A DNA stretch of 7,540 bases from an uncultured Labedella sp. (lineage in GTDB: Bacteria; Actinomycetota; Actinomycetes; Actinomycetales; Microbacteriaceae). The stretch lies in assembly GCA_934636065.1 (NCBI GenBank), contig CAKTZW010000081.1, positions 1 to 7,540 on the forward strand, read 5' to 3'. How positions within the stretch are numbered: the stretch's first letter is position 1; every line of letters starts with the position of its first letter. Both the position numbers and the translations under genes were made by a program. Below, one piece after another: positions 1 to 6,047 of the stretch. Below the pieces are notes generated by a model. It saw only the letters and a list, made by a program, of their open reading frames with translations. It searched no databases and was not told where the DNA came from.

Positions 1-350
1 AGGAGGAGGACCTCGAAGGACGGTGCAACGGCCGCGGCGAGGGTGCCCAGGCTGAAGAGGGTCATCGCCGTGCCGAAGAGGGTGCGCGTCGTCAGCCGCT
101 GGATGAGGAACCCGGTGATGGGGATGATGACCGCCATCGTGAGGAGGAACGCCGTGGTGAGCCACTGCCCCACGTGGGCCTCGATGCGGAGGTCCTCCAT
201 GAGGACGGGCAGGGCCACGCCCATGATGGTCTCGTTGAGGATGACGACGAACGCCGAGACGAGCAGGAGGGTGATGACGGAGCGGTCGCGGGACGAGAGG
301 CCGGCCTCGCTCGCCGGTGGCCGCTGCGGGAGGGTGTTCTGTTCTGTCAT
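1..350 (-). CDS. DHA2-type MFS drug exporter, N-terminal part (runs off left edge)
   Basis: Only the first 116 codons lie in the window. The protein starts MTEQNTLPQRP with a short hydrophilic cytoplasmic tail. A first membrane helix (about residues 25-50) contains NETIMGVALPVL, then a loop leads into WLTTAFLLTMAVIIPITGF, a second helix, followed by the LIQRLTTRTLF loop and a third helix. The N-E-T-I-x-x-x-A-L-P motif in helix 1 and W-L-x-T-A-F-L-L in helix 2 are typical of the DHA2 (EmrB/QacA-like, 14-helix) drug:H+ antiporters of the major facilitator superfamily, which pump drugs or metabolites out across the inner membrane. The substrate cannot be told from this part. The ATG is preceded by GAGGCA at a suitable distance. 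It is separated by 305 bp from the nitroreductase gene and probably has its own promoter, with GATCG-rich palindromes upstream that could be operators. Confidence 0.85.
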   Translation of the reverse strand, partial: MTEQNTLPQRPPASEAGLSSRDRSVITLLLVSAFVVILNETIMGVALPVLMEDLRIEAHVGQWLTTAFLLTMAVIIPITGFLIQRLTTRTLFGTAMTLFSLGTLAAAVAPSFEVLL

Positions 351-436
351 GTGCTGCCTCGAGTCGGTCGTGTGCTGACCCGCGACGGATCGTCGATCGG
401 CCGGGTCGCTACTTCGTTGGATGCTGAGTCGTCGCG

Positions 437-509
437 CCGATCGGATCCGACCTGAGCGCATACGAGAGCAGAACCGGCGGGTGGGCTCCGTCATTCCCGA
501 TCGGATCGG
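437..509. repeat. Repeated CCGATCGGATC motif, candidate operator pair
   Basis: The 11-mer CCGATCGGATC occurs exactly twice, at 437-447 and 497-507, 60 bp apart (close to six helical turns). The second copy extends to CCGATCGGATCGG (497-509), a perfect odd-length palindrome. A related palindrome, GATCGTCGATC, lies at 388-398, nearer the MFS start codon. Paired palindromes upstream of an exporter gene are what a TetR- or MarR-type repressor site would look like, but GATCG-rich words are common by chance at this GC content and no regulator gene is visible. The operator role is inference. Confidence 0.35.
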
Positions 510-519
510 AACCCGCCGG
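474..519. repeat. 9-bp inverted repeat around the second palindrome
   Basis: CCGGCGGGT at 474-482 pairs perfectly with ACCCGCCGG at 511-519, with 28 nt between. The intervening stretch contains the 497-509 palindrome, so the structure is nested. It lies about 137 bp downstream of the nitroreductase stop and 124 bp upstream of the MFS start on the minus strand. It could be a late transcription stop or part of the MFS control region; the wide loop makes a simple intrinsic terminator less likely. Confidence 0.35.
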
Positions 520-560
520 GCGCCGTCCCTCCAGTATGGCTGCGCCGGGGGCGATCCGTC

Positions 561-616
561 GTGTCGGTCCCCAGGTTTCACCTCCCCGACACCGCGTGGA
601 CGCGAGGTCGGTGTCG
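561..616. repeat. Three-arm repeat with two mutually exclusive hairpins
   Basis: CCGACACCG at 586-594 can pair in two ways: its CCGACAC with GTGTCGG at 561-567 (7 bp, 18-nt loop), or its CGACACCG with CGGTGTCG at 609-616 (8 bp, 14-nt loop). The two pairings exclude each other. The element starts 40 nt past the nitroreductase stop on the minus strand. It may be that gene's transcription end, or it may only reflect GC-rich composition. Confidence 0.3.
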
Positions 617-625
617 ATCGGCGCA

Positions 626-639
626 TGCGGCCCGCCGCA
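626..639 (-). terminator. Small GC hairpin just after the nitroreductase stop
   Basis: TGCGG at 626-630 and CCGCA at 635-639 form a 5-bp stem with a 4-nt loop, 17 nt beyond the nitroreductase stop codon (656) on the minus strand. There is no T-tract. The position suits a terminator but the stem is short, so this is a weak call. Confidence 0.25.
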
Positions 640-655
640 GACCCCGCCTCGCGAT

Positions 656-1252
656 TCAGTCGTCGACGAGCACGATCTCGTCGAACGGCTTGCGGGAGCG
701 CGGCGCGGTCTCGCGCGAGCGCAGCACCTCGGACTCGAGCGCCTCGGGCGCCCCGACGACGCCGACGGCCGTGACGGTCACCGGCACGAGCCGGGGCTCG
801 AGGTCGAACGCCGCCCGCATGCCCTCGACGTCGAAGCCGCCCATCGGGTGGGTGTGGAGGCCGCTCTTGTGCGCCTGCAGGTTGAAGGTGGCCGCCGCCT
901 GGCCGAGGTCGTAGTCGGCCCACCGCAGGGGGGTGCCGTCCTCCGTCCGGGTCTCGGCCACGTTGAGAACGAGTGCGTGGGCGGTCGAGGCCCATGCCGC
1001 GTTGAACCCGAGCAGGTTCTCCGAGATGCGGCGGAAGGTCTCGCTGCCGCGCCGACCCACGATGAAGCGCCACGGCTGGGTGTTGCTCGCTGACGGTGCC
1101 CACCGGGCGGCCTCCAGCGCGGCGACGAGGGCGGTCTCGTCGAACTCGGCCTGCGCGTCGAACGAGCGCGGGCTCCAGCGCGCCGCGATCACCTCGCTGA
1201 TGGGGACGCGGGTGTCGGCGAGGCGGTCGGGGGATGTCGCGCTGATGGTCAC
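656..1252 (-). CDS. Nitroreductase family protein (FMN-dependent)
   Basis: A 198-aa protein, the usual length for single-domain nitroreductases, which are cytoplasmic homodimers using FMN and NAD(P)H to reduce nitroaromatics, quinones or similar acceptors. Landmarks: RWSPRSFD at residues 25-32, the N-terminal phosphate-binding arginine/serine motif; APSASNTQPWRF at 52-63, the classic FMN/substrate-pocket motif; a Q-A-A-A-T-F-N-L-Q-A helix at 118-127; and a C-terminal RKPFDEIV at 187-194, which closes many family members. The physiological substrate is unknown. I chose the GTG start at 1252 because AGGAAG lies about 9 nt upstream and the homologous fold begins shortly after it. An in-frame ATG at 1294 and another at 1312 would add 14 or 20 residues without domain content. 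It lies 78 bp downstream of acs on the same strand, with no strong terminator between, so read-through from acs is possible. Confidence 0.85.
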   Translation of the reverse strand: MTISATSPDRLADTRVPISEVIAARWSPRSFDAQAEFDETALVAALEAARWAPSASNTQPWRFIVGRRGSETFRRISENLLGFNAAWASTAHALVLNVAETRTEDGTPLRWADYDLGQAAATFNLQAHKSGLHTHPMGGFDVEGMRAAFDLEPRLVPVTVTAVGVVGAPEALESEVLRSRETAPRSRKPFDEIVLVDD

Positions 1253-1330
1253 GGTCTGTTCTTCCTGTCGATCCTGTGGGTGACCGGACGCCATCGTCCT
1301 CGATCGCGACAACGCCGCGGGGGCCGAGGT

Positions 1331-3361
1331 CTATTCCTGCGTATGGACGATGCGGTGGATGGCCGCGGGGACCGAGTCGTCCTGCAAGCTCGTGACGTCG
1401 CCGAGCGGCCGACCGTCCGCGATGTCCACGAGCAGGCGCCGCATGATCTTGCCGGACCGCGTCTTCGGGAGGTCGGGGACGACGACGATCGTGCGCGGCT
1501 TCGCGACCGGCCCGATCGCCTCGGCGACGTGCGCGCGCAGCCGCGCCGTGAGCTCGTCCGATCGGGACCGCCAGTACGACGGGTCGTCGCCGCGGGCGGC
1601 GTCGCGAGTGGACGGGATGACGAACGCCGCGATCGCGTGGCCGGTGACGGGATCGGAGACGCCGACGACGCCCGCCTCCGCCACGTCCGGGTGGGAGACG
1701 AGGGCCGACTCGATCTCGATCGTGGAGAGCCGATGCCCCGACACGTTCATGACGTCGTCCACGCGGCCGAGCACCCAGATGTCGCCGTCCGCGTCCCACT
1801 TCGCCCCGTCTCCGGAGAAGAAGTAGCCCTGCTCCCAGAACCGCGTCCAGTACGCGTCGCGATACCGCTCCGGGTCGCCCCACACCGTGCGCGCGAGGGC
1901 GGGTCCCGGCCGGTCCACCACGAGGTACCCGCCGGAGCCGAAGGGGACGGTCTCGCCGTGCTCGTCCACGATCCGCGCCCCGAGGCCCGGGAGGGGCCGC
2001 GTCGCTGATCCCGGCTTGAGGGTCGACGATCCGGGGAGCGGCGCGAGGACGGCCGCCCCCGTCTCCGACTGCCACCAGGTGTCGACGATCGGAGCCGTCC
2101 CGCCGCCGATGTGCTCGCGGAACCACATCCACGCCTCGGGGTTGATCGCCTCGCCGACCGAACCGAGCAGACGGATGCTCGAGAGGTCGTACTGCTCGGG
2201 CACGCCGTCGGGGAACCAGGAGCTCAACGTCCGGACGAGGGTCGGCGCGGTGTAGTAGGTCGTGACGCCGTAGCGCTCGATGATCTCGAAGTGGCGGCCG
2301 GGATGCGGTGTCTGCGGCGTGCCCTCGTAGATCACCTGCGTGAGCCCGTTCGAGAGCGGTCCGTAGATCTCGTAGGTGTGCGCGGTGACCCACGCGAGGT
2401 CGGCGGTGCACCAGTGCACGTCGTCCGGCTTCGCGTCGAAGACGGCCCAGTGCGTGAAGGACGCCTGCGTGAGGTACCCGCCCGAAGTGTGCACGAGGCC
2501 CTTCGGTCGTCCCGTCGTCCCCGAGGTGTAGATGATGAAGAGAGGGTGCTCCGCGTCGACGAACGGCGCCTCGTGCTCGGCGGGGGCGGAGTCCACGACG
2601 TCGTGCCACCAGACGTCGCGGCCCGGCGTCCACGGGATGTCGGGCGTCAGCTCGCCCGTGCGCCGCACGACGAGCACGTGCTCGACGGCGGGAGCGTTCG
2701 CGACGGCGCGGTCGGCGTTCTCCTTGACGGCGACGGCGGACCCGCGGCGGAACTGCCCGTCAGACGTGATCAGGAGCTTCGCGCCCGTGTCCTCGACCCG
2801 GAAGGCGAGAGCCTCGGCGGAGAAGCCGCCGAAGACGAGCGAGTGGACCGCGCCGATCCGGGCGATCGCGAGCGTCGCCACGATCGTCTCGGGAATGACG
2901 GGAAGGTAGACCACGACGCGGTCGCCGGCCCCGACGCCCAGCGCGATGAGCGCGTTGGCCGCCCGCTTCACCTCGCGTTCGAGCTCGGCGTACGTGATGC
3001 TGCGGCGATCGCCCGGCTCGCCCTCGAAGTGCAGGGCAACCGTGTCGCCGCGACCGGCCGCGACATGGCGGTCGACGCAGTTGACGGCGACGTTGAGCGT
3101 TCCGCCCGCGAACCACTCGGCACGGGGTACGCTCAGCGAGCCGTCGTCGAGTCGGCGCACCGGATCCCAGGAGTGCGCGGTGTGCCACGGCGTGTTCCAG
3201 TCGAGCCGACGCGCCTGCTCCTCCCAGAAGGCGACGGGGTCGACTGCGGCGCGCTCCGCCCAGCTCGCGTCGACGTTGGCGGATGCGGCGATCGCGGCCG
3301 GCGGCGGGAACGAGCGGGTCTCGTCGAGGAGGTTCGCGATGGTGGGGGCCGGGGTCGTCAC
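1331..3361 (-). CDS. acs: Acetyl-CoA synthetase (acetate--CoA ligase, AMP-forming)
   Basis: A 676-aa cytoplasmic enzyme of the ANL adenylating superfamily. It converts acetate, ATP and CoA to acetyl-CoA, AMP and PPi, feeding acetate into central metabolism. The order of motifs is complete: N-terminal ACAS cap with the DPVAFWEEQARRLDW segment (41-55); IARIGAVHSLVFGGFSAEAL (166-185); P-loop-like YTSGTTGRPKGLVH (278-291); acetate/CoA region TADLAWVTAHTYEIYGPL (319-336); DTWWQSETGA (427-436); SGDGAKWDADGDIWVLGRVD (516-535); VSGHRLSTIEIESAL (540-554); and PKTRSGKIMRR (632-642), whose Lys638 corresponds to the catalytic lysine that is acetylated by Pat-type enzymes in other bacteria. Compared with the common enterobacterial version, TADVGWVTGH is TADLAWVTAH here, so a slightly different acyl preference is possible. 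The GTG start is set by homology; the reading frame stays open far upstream, but with arginine/threonine-rich nonsense that crosses a hairpin and the neighbouring gene. Confidence 0.93.
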   Translation of the reverse strand: MTTPAPTIANLLDETRSFPPPAAIAASANVDASWAERAAVDPVAFWEEQARRLDWNTPWHTAHSWDPVRRLDDGSLSVPRAEWFAGGTLNVAVNCVDRHVAAGRGDTVALHFEGEPGDRRSITYAELEREVKRAANALIALGVGAGDRVVVYLPVIPETIVATLAIARIGAVHSLVFGGFSAEALAFRVEDTGAKLLITSDGQFRRGSAVAVKENADRAVANAPAVEHVLVVRRTGELTPDIPWTPGRDVWWHDVVDSAPAEHEAPFVDAEHPLFIIYTSGTTGRPKGLVHTSGGYLTQASFTHWAVFDAKPDDVHWCTADLAWVTAHTYEIYGPLSNGLTQVIYEGTPQTPHPGRHFEIIERYGVTTYYTAPTLVRTLSSWFPDGVPEQYDLSSIRLLGSVGEAINPEAWMWFREHIGGGTAPIVDTWWQSETGAAVLAPLPGSSTLKPGSATRPLPGLGARIVDEHGETVPFGSGGYLVVDRPGPALARTVWGDPERYRDAYWTRFWEQGYFFSGDGAKWDADGDIWVLGRVDDVMNVSGHRLSTIEIESALVSHPDVAEAGVVGVSDPVTGHAIAAFVIPSTRDAARGDDPSYWRSRSDELTARLRAHVAEAIGPVAKPRTIVVVPDLPKTRSGKIMRRLLVDIADGRPLGDVTSLQDDSVPAAIHRIVHTQE

Positions 3362-3374
3362 ATCGGCAACGCTA
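3362..3374 (-). promoter_or_regulatory. Candidate leaderless promoter (-10 box) of acs
   Basis: On the minus strand TAGCGT (3374 to 3369) fits the actinobacterial TANNNT -10 consensus. It ends 7 nt before the GTG start of acs, so transcription would begin at or within one base of the start codon. No Shine-Dalgarno sequence precedes the GTG, which fits a leaderless mRNA. I see no good -35 hexamer at 16-18 nt upstream. The call rests on the -10 box and the spacing only. Confidence 0.45.
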
Positions 3375-3422
3375 CGGCGTCCCCTCGCGCAGGGAGCGTG
3401 CGTGCGACACGGTGCGTAACAG

Positions 3423-3456
3423 CGGCACCCGCCGTCCGGTGGGACGACGGGTGCCG
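3423..3456 (-). terminator. Strong hairpin terminator after the four-gene unit
   Basis: CGGCACCCGCCGTCC (3423-3437) and GGACGACGGGTGCCG (3442-3456) form a 15-bp stem around a GGTG loop, beginning 20 nt beyond the stop codon of the 139-aa gene. The only imperfect pair (C3432/A3447) is a C-A mismatch in plus-strand RNA but a G-U wobble in minus-strand RNA, so the hairpin is fully paired only in the direction in which the neighbouring genes are read. There is no T-tract, as is common for actinobacterial terminators. It insulates acs from the upstream unit. Confidence 0.75.
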
Positions 3457-3476
3457 GATGTGGTGGTGCGCCGACG

Positions 3477-3896
3477 TCAGGCCTGCCGGGGCTCCGGGTC
3501 GATGTCGGGGTCGGTGTGCGTCTCGACGTCGGGCCCCTCGAGGGAGCCGTCGTCGATCGAGTGCTCCTCAGCCGGACCCGGCCGAGCCGGCTCGTGGTCC
3601 TCCGACTCGGCGCTGCCCGGGCGGGACTGGTCGAGCCGGGCCGCCTCGATCGGGTCGCTGAGCGACGGATCGTCGACGTCGGTGTGGTCGGTGGTGTGCT
3701 CGGTCGACCGACTCTCGTAGACGGGGGCTCCGCCGTCGCCGTCCTCGCCGATGTGTTCACTGAGACCGCCGGAGCCGCCGAGATGCTCACCGCCGCCCTT
3801 GCGCTCGTCCTCGGCGCGCTTCGCCGCCCACTCCTCCTTCGCGCCGTCCATGATCGGTGCGTTCTGCGTGTCCTCGCCGGACGTCTCGGCAACCAT
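3477..3896 (-). CDS. Hydrophilic acidic protein of unknown function (139 aa)
   Basis: Not recognised as a named family. The 139-aa protein starts MVAETSGEDTQNAPIMDG. It has a short charged helix-prone stretch, GAKEEWAAKRAEDERKGGG (about 18-36), then a glycine-rich linker (GEHLGGSGGLSEHIGEDGDGG), and is then almost entirely Asp, Glu, His, Pro, Ser and Thr to the end (DPDIDPEPRQA). There are no cysteines, signal peptide or membrane helix, so it is probably an intrinsically disordered cytoplasmic protein. The ATG is fixed by GAGGAGG ending about 5 nt upstream; the longer open frame would run into the neighbouring gene in a nonsense register. It is the last gene of the minus-strand unit, 106 bp after the 104-aa gene, and is followed by the strong hairpin at 3423-3456. 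It may also have its own promoter (see 3912-3943). Confidence 0.75.
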   Translation of the reverse strand: MVAETSGEDTQNAPIMDGAKEEWAAKRAEDERKGGGEHLGGSGGLSEHIGEDGDGGAPVYESRSTEHTTDHTDVDDPSLSDPIEAARLDQSRPGSAESEDHEPARPGPAEEHSIDDGSLEGPDVETHTDPDIDPEPRQA

Positions 3897-3911
3897 CGGT
3901 CCTCCTCGTGT

Positions 3912-3943
3912 CGGGTCGAGTTCCTCTCGACCCGCCCAGGCTA
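3912..3943 (-). promoter_or_regulatory. Candidate -10 box and 5' hairpin ahead of the 139-aa gene
   Basis: On the minus strand TAGCCT (3943 to 3938) is a TANNNT-type -10 box that would place the transcript start near 3931. Immediately there, CGGGTCGAG (3912-3920) and CTCGACCCG (3926-3934) form a perfect 9-bp stem with a 5-nt loop, so a transcript would start with, or just inside, a stable hairpin located just upstream of the GAGGAGG ribosome site. The alternative is that the hairpin is an internal processing or partial stop site within the four-gene transcript. No convincing -35 box was found. Confidence 0.35.
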
Positions 3944-4002
3944 CGAAGACCGCGCCGGGCGGGCCAGGCGGTTGACGGGTCGATGCCGTCGTGAGAAGCG
4001 GC

Positions 4003-4317
4003 TCACTCCTCGTCGTCGAGATCGATCTCCTCGCCCGCGAGGTCGTTCTCCGCGTAGCCGGGCTCCGGCTCGCGCGGAGCGCCGCCCGTCGGCCCGTCGT
4101 TGCCGTCGCCGAGGCCCGGAAGCACGGTCTCTCCGGCGACGGAGTCCGTCGTGTCCGTCTGGATCGCATGCGTGCGCAGCAGCTCGTCCTCGGCGTCGGT
4201 GCCCGATCCGTTGCCGACGGTCCGGGCATCGTCGAAGCCCGTCTCCGGCTCCGTCGTCTCGTGCGCGCCCGCTCCGCCGTCGGGGATGTCCTGCTCGTTC
4301 GTCCTGTCGTCCGTCAT
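4003..4317 (-). CDS. Small very acidic protein of unknown function (104 aa)
   Basis: Not recognised as a named family. The 104-aa product begins MTDDRTNEQDIPDGG and ends NDLAGEEIDLDDEE. It is dominated by Asp, Glu, Gly and Thr, with few hydrophobic residues and no cysteine, so it is predicted disordered and cytoplasmic. The acidic tail (LDDEE) resembles the tail of the 93-aa protein at the head of the unit (DDDALDDEEER), which hints at a shared property, though not clear homology. The ATG is supported by AAGGAG about 6 nt upstream. It starts 70 bp after the stop of the eRF1-like gene with no hairpin between, so the two are probably on one transcript. Confidence 0.75.
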   Translation of the reverse strand: MTDDRTNEQDIPDGGAGAHETTEPETGFDDARTVGNGSGTDAEDELLRTHAIQTDTTDSVAGETVLPGLGDGNDGPTGGAPREPEPGYAENDLAGEEIDLDDEE

Positions 4318-4387
4318 CGTGTCTCCTTCGTCTCGTTCAGTGGTCGGGGGTGTCCGGCGTCCTGTCGGTCGCTCATCGTCGGGTGGG

Positions 4388-5608
4388 TCACGCCGGGGTG
4401 TCCGGCCCCGTCGCCCAGCGCAGCACGGCCGCCGGGGTCTGCACGGCGGCGAGCTCCTCGGCCTCGACCTCCGGGTCTGCTCCGTGGTCCGCATAGCTCT
4501 CCGCCCGCAAGCGGTCGTCGTCCCGGGGCCGGTCGTCATCCGTGAGGAAGACGACGCGGGCATCGGTGAGCACGGCGGCGCGGGCGAGCCCCACGTCCGC
4601 GGGCACCGGCCCGAGGACCGTCGCGTCGAACGCCTCCTCCGGGGCCGTCGCGACCCACGGGGCGGCGTCGAGCGCGAGCACGGTCGAGCCCTCCGCGGCC
4701 GGGCCGCCGAGGATGAGGACGTCCACCTGGGACTGCTGGAGGGCCGCGACGACTGCGCCGAGCCCCGTCGCCGACGTCCGGCTGCCGGGGCCACCGGCGC
4801 GGAGCTGGTCGAGCGCGTCCCGTCGCGCGCGATCGACGTGCTCCGCGATGAGGCGGTCGATCTCCTCCTCGAGCTGCTCCGTCGACGACCCCTCCGGGGA
4901 GACGTTCGCGACGACCGTCGTCGTGAGGGAGGACGCCGGCTCGCGGAGCTCGCCCTCGAGTTTCTGCACCGCACGCACGTCGCCCGCGGCGACGACGAAG
5001 GCCGGGGCGTGCTCGGCGACGAGCCTCTCGACGAGCGCGGCCACCTCCGCTTCGTTCTGTCGCCAGACCTCCTCGCTGTGGCGCTGGTAGCGCGCGTGCG
5101 CCCAGCCACCCGACGGGACCTTGTGGATGGCGTCCTCGCGGCCGTCGAGGTGCTGCTCGCTGACCGCGCCGATCCCCGCGGTGCGCCGGAGCGACACGTC
5201 GGCGACGTCCCGCCGGATCTCGGCGACCACGAACAGGACGTCGGCCGGACGGTGACGCAGCAGCGGCGTCACGTCAGCCACGGGTCCGAAGCCGACGCGC
5301 TCCGAGACGACCTGCGGACCCGCGAGTAGCTCGTCGACGAGGACCTCGCCGGCGCGGACGACGAGGAAGCGCGAGACGGGGCTCGGCGCGCCCGTCGTGG
5401 TCGAGAGCAGCTCCTCGACGGTCTGCACGTCGGTGCGTGGCGCTCCCCGGTCCTCGAGCTGCGCGGCGATCCCTCGCGCCCGCAGCTCGGCGAAGCGACC
5501 GGGATTCTCCTGATCGCCCGATGCGTCGCAGTACACGACGGACACCGGGTCGCGGGACCCGAGGAGTGCGGCGACGTCCGTCGCGCCGGCGCGTCCGAGG
5601 TCGGTCAT
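4388..5608 (-). CDS. eRF1-like / Vms1-type peptidyl-tRNA hydrolase family protein (baeRF, Rv2629-like)
   Basis: A 406-aa cytoplasmic protein with the layout of the bacterial eRF1-related (baeRF) proteins. An N-terminal alpha/beta part has PVSVVYCDAS (21-30) and PVSRFLVVRAGEVL (77-90). A central part carries the family signature IHKVPSGGWAHARYQRHSEE (161-180), then a long helix and APAFVVAAGDVRAVQKLEGE (201-220). A C-terminal Pelota-like domain has QVDVLILGGPAAEG (294-307) and VLTDARVVFL (346-355). Family members in Mycobacterium (Rv2629) and the eukaryotic relative Vms1/ANKZF1 are linked to release of peptides from stalled tRNA or ribosomes; the activity of this protein is inferred. At the GGQ-like position the sequence reads GGW, with a glutamine six residues further on. 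Its ATG overlaps the TGA of the preceding gene (ATGA), so translation is probably coupled. Confidence 0.82.
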   Translation of the reverse strand: MTDLGRAGATDVAALLGSRDPVSVVYCDASGDQENPGRFAELRARGIAAQLEDRGAPRTDVQTVEELLSTTTGAPSPVSRFLVVRAGEVLVDELLAGPQVVSERVGFGPVADVTPLLRHRPADVLFVVAEIRRDVADVSLRRTAGIGAVSEQHLDGREDAIHKVPSGGWAHARYQRHSEEVWRQNEAEVAALVERLVAEHAPAFVVAAGDVRAVQKLEGELREPASSLTTTVVANVSPEGSSTEQLEEEIDRLIAEHVDRARRDALDQLRAGGPGSRTSATGLGAVVAALQQSQVDVLILGGPAAEGSTVLALDAAPWVATAPEEAFDATVLGPVPADVGLARAAVLTDARVVFLTDDDRPRDDDRLRAESYADHGADPEVEAEELAAVQTPAAVLRWATGPDTPA

Positions 5609-5886
5609 CGCTCCTCCTCGTCGTCCAGGGCGTCGTCGTCCCCGGCGGGATCGGCCGCCCCGGCGGGGGACCGGTGCACGACGGGGTCCTCCGCGTCGAT
5701 GAGTCCGCCCTCCACACCCGACGCGGCGACGACCTCGGCGTCGTCGGTGTCGTCGGGGAGCGGCTCGGTCTGGCGGAACTCCTCGACGTGACCGGCTCCG
5801 ATGTGCCCCTGCACGAGGCCCTGCGTCTCGTGCTTCAACTCGTCGTCGAGTCGCGGGTTGTGCGTCGTGTTCCCTCGTTCGCTCAT
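5605..5886 (-). CDS. Conserved-looking small acidic protein (93 aa), first gene of the release-factor-like unit
   Basis: A 93-aa cytoplasmic protein starting MSERGNTTHNPRLDDELKHE. The N-terminal half (PRLDDELKHETQGLVQG, then GHVEEFRQTEP) looks like a small helical motif found in short actinobacterial proteins that I recognise by style but cannot name; the function is unknown. The C-terminal half is low-complexity acidic, ending DDDALDDEEER. No cysteine, signal or membrane segment. GGGAGG stands about 7 nt before the ATG, which fixes the start over the in-frame ATG 18 nt further upstream. The stop overlaps the start of the eRF1-like gene by four bases (ATGA), so the two are almost certainly co-expressed and may act together. 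It is the first gene of the minus-strand unit, behind the candidate promoter at 5937-5965. Confidence 0.8.
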   Translation of the reverse strand: MSERGNTTHNPRLDDELKHETQGLVQGHIGAGHVEEFRQTEPLPDDTDDAEVVAASGVEGGLIDAEDPVVHRSPAGAADPAGDDDALDDEEER

Positions 5887-5936
5887 GGGTCGCCTCCCTC
5901 GCATCGTGGGCGCCCGCGAGCGCCGACGCCCACATC

Positions 5937-5965
5937 ACGGTAGGCACGCTCCCGAGGCCGATCCC
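5937..5965 (-). promoter_or_regulatory. Candidate promoter of the four-gene minus-strand unit
   Basis: On the minus strand TACCGT (5942 to 5937) fits the TANNNT -10 consensus. GGGATC (5965 to 5960) lies 17 bp upstream in the -35 place but is a poor match to TTGACA, so an alternative sigma factor is possible. The transcript would start near 5930, giving a leader of about 44 nt with a good ribosome site before the ATG at 5886. Confidence 0.35.
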
Positions 5966-5970
5966 AGCGC

Positions 5971-6047
5971 TTGACGGGACCACCCGGCCTCGTGATACTC
6001 GGGCGGCGGGAGGCGACCGAGCTCCCCCGCCGCGCACGTCGTAGGCT
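5971..6047 (+). promoter_or_regulatory. Candidate promoters of the broken alcohol dehydrogenase gene
   Basis: Two candidates read rightwards. TTGACG (5971-5976) and GATACT (5994-5999) are 17 bp apart, close to the housekeeping consensus, and would start transcription near 6006. TAGGCT (6042-6047) would start it near A6054, only 4 nt before the ATG at 6058, giving a nearly leaderless mRNA. Together with the minus-strand promoter at 5937-5965 this is a divergent control region. The promoters seem to have outlived the gene they served. Confidence 0.45.

Larger units (their letters stand above)
351..655. other. Intergenic region upstream of the MFS exporter gene
   Basis: No convincing gene in 305 bp; the frames that stay open here have arginine- and serine-rich translations like other GC-rich shadow frames. 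It should hold the 3' end of the nitroreductase transcript and the promoter and control sites of the MFS gene, both on the minus strand. I could not pick a clear -35/-10 pair for the MFS gene. The region does contain a repeated palindromic GATCG motif, a 9-bp inverted repeat and two mutually exclusive hairpin pairings, listed separately. Confidence 0.6.

Noticed and set aside
1286..1299. Small GGACG/CGTCC hairpin between acs and the nitroreductase gene
   Set aside because: Only 5 bp, without a T-tract, and it lies close to the nitroreductase start; too weak to call a terminator.
1253..1312. Longer nitroreductase starts (ATG at 1312 or 1294)
   Set aside because: They add residues with no domain content; AGGAAG is well placed for the GTG at 1252. 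The ATG at 1294 cannot be fully excluded.
2111..3661. Long plus-strand open frame (516 codons) opposite acs
   Set aside because: Its translation is an Arg/Asp/Val-rich shadow typical of the antisense of GC-rich genes; the minus strand encodes a complete acetyl-CoA synthetase.
3362..3892. Upstream extension of the acs reading frame to an ATG at 3892
   Set aside because: The extra 177 codons are Arg/Thr/Ser-rich nonsense, overlap the 139-aa gene in another frame and cross the strong hairpin at 3423-3456.
4100..5329. Long plus-strand open frame opposite the eRF1-like gene
   Set aside because: Low-complexity Arg/Asp/Gly-rich shadow; the opposite strand has a recognisable protein with a proper ribosome site and coupled start.
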